16,597 nucleotides of DNA from Brugia malayi (Eukaryota; Nematoda; Chromadorea; Rhabditida; Onchocercidae), in NCBI RefSeq assembly GCF_000002995.4, contig NW_025062362.1:1-16597 (forward strand). Direction: 5' to 3'. Both the position numbers and the translations under genes were made by a program. Of the stretch, positions 11,101-16,597 are shown in pieces. How positions within the stretch are numbered: position 1 is the stretch's first letter; every line of letters starts with the position of its first letter. The notes below the pieces were generated by a model. It had not been told where the DNA came from and made no database searches. It saw only the letters and a program-made list of their open reading frames with translations.

Positions 11101-13477
11101 AGCTTTTTTAGTAGTTTTGGCACTTAATTAAAATTAAAATTGATAAATTAGAACCAATTTCCTTGTCTAATGTAAGAAAACTACAACAAATTTTAAAATT
11201 TTAAAAATTCAAAATTTAAATTTAATTTAAATTCTTAAATTGAATTAAAATCATGATTAATTGAAAGTTTTATTAATTTTGCTGATGAATTTATGCGCAA
11301 AACTTAATTACAAAAGCGTATTTTAATATTTAAACTATAAAATGACAACGCAATATACGACCAGCACTGGTACAATTCACGTAACATAGTCAATTAATTT
11401 CAAAATTAGCTTTTTTAGTAGTTTTGGCACTTAATTAAAATTAAAATTGATAAATTAGAACCAATTTCCTTGTCTAATGTAAGAAAACTACAACAAATTT
11501 TAAAATTTTAATAAATTCAAACTAAATTTGAATTAAATTTAATTTAAATTCTTAAATTGAATTAAAATCATGATTAATTGAAAGTTTTATTAATTTTGCT
11601 GATGAATTTATGCGCAAAACTTAATTACAAAAGCGTATTTTAATATTTAAACTATAAAATGACAACGCAATATACGACCAGCACTGGTACAATTCACGTA
11701 ACATAGTCAATTAATTTCAAAATAAGCTTTTTTAGTAGTTTTGGCACTTAATTAAAATTAAAATTGATAAATTAGAACCAATTTCCTTGTCTAATGTAAG
11801 AAAACTACAACAAATTTAAAATTTTTAATAAATTCAAACTAATTTGAATTTAAATTTAATTTAAATTCTTAAATTGAATTAAAATCATGATTAATTGAAA
11901 GTTTTATTAATTTTGCTGATGAATTTATGCGCAAAACTTAATTACAAAAGCGTATTTTAATATTTAAACTATAAAATGACAACGCAATATACGACCAGCA
12001 CTGGTACAATTCACGTAACATAGTCAATTAATTTCAAAATTAGCTTTTTTAGTAGTTTTGGCACTTAATTAAAATTAAAATTGATAAATTAGAACCAATT
12101 TCCTTGTCTAATGTAAGAAAACTACAACAAATTTTAAAATTTTAATAAATTCAAAATTTAAATTTAATTTAAATTCTTAAATTGAATTAAAATCATGATT
12201 AATTGAAAGTTTTATTAATTTTGCTGATGAATTTATGCGCAAAACTTAATTACAAAAGCGTATTTTAATATTTAAACTATAAAATGACAACGCAATATAC
12301 GACCAGCACTGGTACAATTCACGTAACATAGTCAATTAATTTCAAAATTAGCTTTTTTAGTAGTTTTGGCACTTAATTAAAATTAAAATTGATAAATTAG
12401 AACCAATTTCCTTGTCTAATGTAAGAAAACTACAACAAATTTAAAATTTTAAAAAATTCAAAATTTAAATTTAATTTAAATTCTTAAATTGAATTAAAAT
12501 CATGATTAATTGAAAGTTTTATTAATTTTGCTGATGAATTTATGCGCAAAACTTAATTACAAAAGCGTATTTTAATATTTAAACTATAAAATGACAACGC
12601 AATATACGACCAGCACTGGTACAATTCACGTAACATAGTCAATTAATTTCAAAATAAGCTTTTTTTAGTAGTTTTGGCACTTAATTAAAATTAATTGATA
12701 AATTAGAACCAATTTCCTTGTCTAATGTAAGAAAACTACAACAAATTTTAAAATTTTTAAAAAATTCAAAATTTAAATTTAATTTAAATTCTTAAATTGA
12801 ATTAAAATCATGATTAATTGAAAGTTTTATTAATTTTGCTGATGAATTTATGCGCAAAACTTAATTACAAAAGCGTATTTTAATATTTAAACTATAAAAT
12901 GACAACGCAATATACGACCAGCACTGGTACAATTCACGTAACATAGTCAATTAATTTCAAAATTAGCTTTTTTAGTAGTTTTGGCACTTAATTAAAATTA
13001 AAATTGATAAATTAGAACCAATTTCCTTGTCTAATGTAAGAAAACTACAACAAATTTTAAAATTTTAAAAATTTAAATTTAATTTAAATTTAATTTAAAT
13101 TCTTAAATTGAATTAAAATCATGATTAATTGAAAGTTTTATTAATTTTGCTGATGAATTTATGCGCTAAACTTAATTACAAAAGCGTATTTTAATATTTA
13201 AACTATAAAATGACAACGCAATATACGACCAGCACTGGTACAATTCACGTAACATAGTCAATTAATTTCAAAATTAGCTTTTTTAGTAGTTTTGGCACTT
13301 AATTAAAATTAAATTGATAAATTAGAACCAATTTCCTTGTCTAATGTAAGAAAACTACAACAAATTTTAAAATTTTTAAAAATTCAAAATTAAATTTGAA
13401 TTTAAATTTAAATTCTTAAATTGAATTAAAATCATGATTAATTGAAAGTTTTATTAATTTTGCTGATGAATTTATGC
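8179..13477. repeat. Central zone dominated by TTAGC/six-T units
   Basis: Thirteen of the 17 units carry TTAGC followed by six T (units at 8179, 8497, 8811, 9434, 9742, 10061, 10683, 10990, 11297, 11931, 12239, 12854 and 13165). Only seven of the other 36 units do. Regular A/B alternation is absent: short units often stand next to each other (10683 and 10990; 12239 and 12546), and only the unit at 9742 (319 bp) approaches full A length. The ATTAGAATTG variant and the GT start are not seen here. I read this as a block expanded later, or homogenised separately from its flanks. Confidence 0.75.
12854..13164. repeat. Monomer with 11-bp internal tandem duplication
   Basis: AAATTTAATTT occurs twice in direct succession at 13075-13085 and 13086-13096, where other units have one copy before AAATTC. 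The usual TTC before it is absent. The duplication restores nearly normal unit length (311 bp) and is a direct snapshot of slippage in the hypervariable segment. The following unit (13165) has CGCTAAAC for CGCAAAAC at its start. Confidence 0.75.
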
Positions 13478-15363
13478 GCAAAACTTAATTACAAAAGCGT
13501 ATTTTAATATTTAAACTATAAAATGACAACGCAATATACGACCAGCACTGGTACAATTCACGTAACATAGTCAATTAATTTCAAAATAAGCTTTTTTTAG
13601 TAGTTTTGGCACTTAATTAAAATTAAAATTGATAAATTAGAACCAATTTCCTTGTCTAATGTAAGAAAACTACAACAAATTTTAAAATTTTTAATAAATT
13701 CAAAATTTAAATTTAATTTAAATTCTTAAATTGAATTAAAATCATGATTAATTGAAAGTTTTATTAATTTTGCTGATGAATTTATGCGCAAAACTTAATT
13801 ACAAAAGCGTATTTTAATATTTAAACTATAAAATGACAACGCAATATACGACCAGCACTGGTACAATTCACGTAACATAGTCAATTAATTTCAAAATAAG
13901 CTTTTTTTAGTAGTTTTGGCACTTAATTAAAATTAAAATTGATAAATTAGAACCAATTTCCTTGTCTAATGTAAGAAAACTACAACAAATTTTAAAATTT
14001 TAATAAATTCAAAACTTAAATTTGAATTTAAATTTAATTTAAATTCTTAAATTGAATTAAAATCATGATTAATTGAAAGTTTTATTAATTTTGCTGATGA
14101 ATTTATGCGTAAAACTTAATTACAAAAGCGTATTTTAATATTTAAACTATAAAAATGACAACGCAATATACGACCAGCACTGGTACAATTCACGTAACAT
14201 AGTCAATTAATTTCAAAATAAGCTTTTTTTAGTAGTTTTGGCACTTAATTAAAATTAAAATTGATAAATTAGAACCAATTTCCTTGTCTAATGTAAGAAA
14301 ACTACAACAAATTTTAAAATTTTAAAATTCAAAATTTAAATTTAATTTAAATTCTTAAATTGAATTAAAATCATGATTAATTGAAAGTTTTATTAATTTT
14401 GCTGATGAATTTATGCGCAAAACTTAATTACAAAAGCGTATTTTAATATTTAAACTATAAAATGACAACGCAATATACGACCAGCACTGGTACAATTCAC
14501 GTAACATAGTCAATTAATTTCAAAATTAGCTTTTTTAGTAGTTTTGGCACTTAATTAAAATTAGAATTGATAAATTAGAACCAATTTCCTTGTCTAATGT
14601 AAGAAAACTACAACAAATTTTAAAATTTTTAATAAATTCAAAACTTAAATTTGAATTTAAATTTAATTTAAATTCTTAAATTGAATTAAAATCATGATTA
14701 ATTGAAAGTTTTATTAATTTTGCTGATGAATTTATGCGCAAAACTTAATTACAAAAGCGTATTTTAATATTTAAACTATAAAATGACAACGCAATATACG
14801 ACCAGCACTGGTACAATTCACGTAACATAGTCAATTAATTTCAAAATAAGCTTTTTTTAGTAGTTTTGGCACTTAATTAAAATTAGAATTGATAAATTAG
14901 AACCAATTTCCTTGTCTAATGTAAGAAAACTACAACAAATTTTAAAATTTTTAAAAAATTCAAAATTTAAATGTAATTTAAATTCTTAAATTGAATTAAA
15001 ATCATGATTAATTGAAAGTTTTATTAATTTTGCTGATGAATTTATGCGCAAAACTTAATTACAAAAGCGTATTTTAATATTTAAACTATAAAATGACAAC
15101 GCAATATACGACCAGCACTGGTACAATTCACGTAACATAGTCAATTAATTTCAAAATAAGCTTTTTTTAGTAGTTTTGGCACTTAATTAAAATTAAAATT
15201 GATAAATTAGAACCAATTTCCTTGTCTAATGTAAGAAAACTACAACAAATTTTAAAATTTTAATAAATTAAAACTTCAAAATTTAAATTTAATTTAAATT
15301 CTTAAATTGAATTAAAATCATGATTAATTGAAAGTTTTATTAATTTTGCTGATGAATTTATGC
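13478..15363. repeat. Right zone with A/B alternation partly restored
   Basis: Unit lengths are 310, 321, 308, 321, 310 and 316 bp. The unit at 13478 is a hybrid. The units at 13788, 14109, 14417 and 14738 alternate A, B, A, B. The units at 14417 and 14738 carry ATTAGAATTG, which is otherwise confined to 2831-5040 and the right end. The B unit at 14738 also has a TGTAATTT variant like that in the B units at 3152 and 5041. These shared markers tie this zone to the left part of the array rather than to the centre beside it. Confidence 0.72.
15048..15363. repeat. Monomer with rearranged hypervariable segment
   Basis: This 316-bp unit reads AATAAATTAAAACTTC and then AAAATTTAAATTT, an order of blocks not seen in other units. 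It looks like an A-type head with its TTC lost, joined to a B-type tail that retains TTC. It lies at the boundary between the A/B alternating stretch and the divergent right end. Confidence 0.6.
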
Positions 15364-15683
15364 GCAAAACTTAATTACAAAAGCGTATTTTAATATTTAA
15401 ACTATAAAATGACAACGCAATATACGACCAGCACTGGTACAGTTCACGTAACATAGTCAATTAATTTCAAAATAAGCTTTTTTTAGTAGTTTTGGCACTT
15501 AATTAAAATTAAAATTGATAAATTAGAACCAATTTCCTTGTCTAATGTAAGAAAACTACAACAAATTTAAAATTTTTAATAAATTCAAAACTTAAATTTG
15601 AATTTAAATTTAATTTAAATTCTAAATTGAATTAAAATCATGATTAATTGAAAGTTTTATTAATTTTGCTGATGAATTTATGC

Positions 15684-15987
15684 GCAAAACTTAATTACAA
15701 AAGGTATTTTAATATTTAAACTATAAAATGACAACGCAATATACGACCAGCACTGGTACAGGTACAATTCACGTAACATAGTCAATTAATTCAAAATAAG
15801 CTTTTTTTAGTAGTTTTGGCACTTAATTAAAATTAGAATTGATAAATTAGAACCAATTTCCTTGTCTAATGTAAGAAAACTATAACAAATTTTAAAAATT
15901 CAAAATTTAAATTTAATTTAAATTCTTAAATTGAATTAAAATCATGATTAATTGAAAGTTTTATTAATTTTGCTGATGAATTTATGC
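15684..15987. repeat. Shortest monomer, 304 bp, with 6-bp duplication
   Basis: This unit has GGTACA duplicated at 15755-15760 and 15761-15766, directly beside the conserved dyad. It also has a lost C in AAAAGCGTA, which removes one of the five usual CpG sites, plus TATAAC for TACAAC and a loss of about 8-12 bp at the start of the hypervariable segment. It carries ATTAGAATTG. It is the most altered complete unit in the window. Confidence 0.75.
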
Positions 15988-16309
15988 GCAAACTTAATTA
16001 CAAAAGCGTATTTTAATATTTAAACTATAAAATGACGAACGCAATATACGACCAGCACTGGTACAATTCACGTAACATAGTCAATTAATTTCAAAATAAG
16101 CTTTTTTTAGTAGTTTTGGCACTTAATTAAAATTAGAATTGATAAATTAGAACCAATTTCCTTGTCTAATGTAAGAAAACTACAACAAATTTTAAAATTT
16201 TTAATAAATTCAAAACTTAAATTTGAATTTAAATTTAATTTAAATTCTTAAATTGAATTAAAATCATGATTAATTGAAAGTTTTATTAATTTTGCTGATG
16301 AATTTATGC

Positions 16310-16597
16310 GTAAAACTTAATTACAAAAGCGTAATTTAATATTTAAACTATAAAAACACAACGCAATATACGACCAGCACTGGTACAATTCACGTAACAT
16401 TGTTAATTAATTTCAAAATAAGCTTTTTTTAGTAGTTTTGGCACTTAATTAAAATTAGAATTGATAAATTAGAACCAATTTCCTTGTCTAATGTAAGAAA
16501 ACTACAACAAATTTTAAAATTTTTAATAAATTCAAAACTTAAATTTGAATTTAAATTTAATTTAAATTCTTAAATTGAATTAAAATCATGATTAATT
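16310..16597. repeat. Partial last monomer, cut by window end
   Basis: The 288 bp seen run to ATGATTAATT. It starts with GT, reads AAAAACACAACG like the unit at 5669, and carries ATTAGAATTG and a full A-type segment. ACATTGTTAATT near 16398 replaces ACATAGTCAATT. The array evidently continues beyond the window. Confidence 0.8.

Larger units (their letters stand above)
1..16597. repeat. Satellite DNA array, ~314-bp AT-rich monomer, 52 full units plus one partial
   Basis: The same unit repeats head to tail without interruption, always in the same orientation. Phased on GCAAAACTT (or GTAAAACTT) after ATGC, units begin at 1, 308, 625, 947, 1260, 1569, 1890, 2201, 2522, 2831, 3152, 3462, 3783, 4091, 4406, 4720, 5041, 5352, 5669, 5978, 6297, 6606, 6915, 7229, 7549, 7857, 8179, 8497, 8811, 9125, 9434, 9742, 10061, 10369, 10683, 10990, 11297, 11614, 11931, 12239, 12546, 12854, 13165, 13478, 13788, 14109, 14417, 14738, 15048, 15364, 15684, 15988 and 16310. 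The phase is arbitrary. The last unit is cut by the window end. Lengths are 304-322 bp, and G+C is about 20-21% in the unit I counted. The range holds no other kind of sequence. Array type and base composition point to eukaryotic heterochromatin. I do not recognise the family. Confidence 0.98.
15364..16597. repeat. Divergent right-end units
   Basis: The last four units carry far more changes in the otherwise invariant part than central units do. These include ACAGTTC for ACAATTC near 15441, TCTAAATTG near 15621, AAAGGTATT (one C lost) near 15702, a 6-bp duplication at 15755-15766, a lost T near 15790, TATAAC for TACAAC near 15881, a lost A at 15988, TGACGAACG near 16033, GTAATTTAAT near 16331, and ACATTGTTAATT near 16398. 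Such decay is expected near an array edge, where exchange with neighbours is less effective. Lower-quality consensus at a contig end could look similar. Confidence 0.7.

Noticed and set aside
1..16597. CRISPR array, because of the regular repetition.
   Set aside because: The whole 310-320 bp period is repeated, with no unique spacers, no 24-47 bp repeats and no cas genes.
1..16597. Complete mitochondrial genome, because the window is about 16.6 kb and AT-rich.
   Set aside because: There are no protein-coding, rRNA or tRNA genes. The length is coincidental. An expanded control-region repeat cannot be excluded from sequence alone but is less likely than nuclear satellite.
1..16597. Tandem LTRs or a tandem transposable element.
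   Set aside because: There are no terminal inverted repeats, primer-binding site, polypurine tract, target-site duplications or coding remnants; unit joins are seamless.

Overview
The whole window is one uninterrupted head-to-tail satellite DNA array. I see 52 complete monomers and one partial monomer of an AT-rich repeat of about 310-320 bp. I found no unique flanking sequence, protein-coding gene, rRNA or tRNA gene, recognisable transposon or CRISPR array. With the unit phased on GCAAAACTT (position 1), complete units run from 304 to 322 bp, mean about 314 bp. Hand-counting one unit gives about 20-21% G+C. All units have the same orientation, and the array runs off both ends of the window.

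A long homogenised array of this unit size is typical of eukaryotic constitutive heterochromatin (centromeric, pericentromeric or subtelomeric). The extreme AT content and the intact CpG sites fit an invertebrate, such as an insect or nematode, better than a vertebrate, but this is inference. I do not recognise the satellite family and cannot name a species. An expanded mitochondrial AT-rich control region is a less likely alternative.

Each monomer has a nearly invariant part of about 200 bp, then an AT-only hypervariable segment of about 45 bp, then a conserved 3' part of about 70 bp. The conserved parts carry a 5+5 bp dyad (ACCAG-CA-CTGGT), several palindromes and a 12-bp-arm inverted repeat. 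Nearly all length differences lie in the hypervariable segment, which defines a long form A (about 313-322 bp, contains AATAAA and an extra block) and a short form B (about 307-311 bp).

Region by region: 1-1259 is a mixed start whose first unit is aberrant. From 1260 to about 4090 B and A units alternate strictly, giving a dimeric higher-order repeat of about 630 bp, which continues with slips to about 8178. From 8179 to 13477 alternation is lost and units carrying TTAGC plus six T dominate (13 of 17, against 7 of 36 elsewhere). From 13478 to the end A/B alternation partly returns. An A-to-G variant (ATTAGAATTG), otherwise seen only at 2.8-5.0 kb, reappears from 14.4 kb. The last 1.2 kb is clearly more divergent. 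The layout suggests successive local amplifications and unequal exchange within one family. There is no gene pathway here; any function would be structural or through protein binding or satellite transcripts.
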